Source: Atopobium sp. (GTDB lineage Bacteria; Actinomycetota; Coriobacteriia; Coriobacteriales; Atopobiaceae). From it: DNA of 5,417 nucleotides. The DNA is taken from contig JABZHP010000074.1 of the NCBI GenBank assembly GCA_015258785.1, positions 1 through 5,417 on the forward strand, given 5' to 3'. Of this stretch, positions 5,341-5,417 are shown in pieces; within the stretch, counting starts at the first letter, position 1; every line of letters begins with the position of its first letter. Made by a program: the position numbers and the translations under genes. The notes under the pieces were generated by a model, which saw only the letters and a list, made by a program, of their open reading frames with translations, was not told where the DNA came from and ran no database searches.

Positions 5341-5417
5341 TATGCGGGTGATTATGATTCTGCAGCGTGTTAGCATCGGCTTTTAGGCTTGGCGTACAAA
5401 ATAGCTCAGCTTTGGTA

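Noticed and set aside
5051..5341. Minus-strand frame starting in the palindrome and running into the glycosyltransferase gene
   Set aside because: Its start codon is part of the palindrome and the rest is antisense to GT2 coding sequence; no protein family is recognisable.

Overview
The window looks like a chromosomal stretch of a Gram-positive anaerobe or facultative fermenter. It has five confident protein genes, strong GGAGG-type ribosome binding sites, mid-range base composition, and a phosphotransacetylase-type acetate pathway gene next to a cell-surface galactofuranose gene. The protein style (Pta, UDP-galactopyranose mutase, a GT2 enzyme with a YRYFIGRxDQSVN motif) fits Coriobacteriia of the Atopobium/Lancefieldella type. 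That placement is inference from recalled family resemblance, not from a search.

Layout: positions 1-322 hold no gene. They carry a cluster of repeats: a 26-bp imperfect inverted repeat (101-126 / 210-235), smaller nested and competing inverted repeats, a thrice-repeated TCTGC motif, and a 46-bp palindrome (235-280). Positions 323-2772 are three leftward genes in the order pta (2772-1792), an aldose-1-epimerase/LacX-like gene (1716-817) and a GNAT acetyltransferase (817-323). The last two overlap in a TAATG and are probably translationally coupled. A 12-bp stem with an AAAA loop (minus-strand reading) separates pta from the epimerase gene, and a candidate extended -10 element for the epimerase gene lies against that hairpin.

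Positions 2773-3010 are a divergent promoter region. To its right, glf (3011-4213) and a family 2 glycosyltransferase gene (4223-5257) form a tight rightward pair separated by 9 nt. The glf product makes UDP-galactofuranose, and the GT2 enzyme is a plausible user of it in a surface glycan. A second copy of the 46-bp palindrome (5295-5340) follows the pair, so two directly oriented copies bracket all five genes. The last 77 bases have no confident gene.

No CRISPR array, tRNA, rRNA, insertion sequence or clear defence system is visible. The coding part is ordinary. The non-coding structures at the left edge, the dispersed palindrome and the dyads over the glf promoter are the parts worth a second look.
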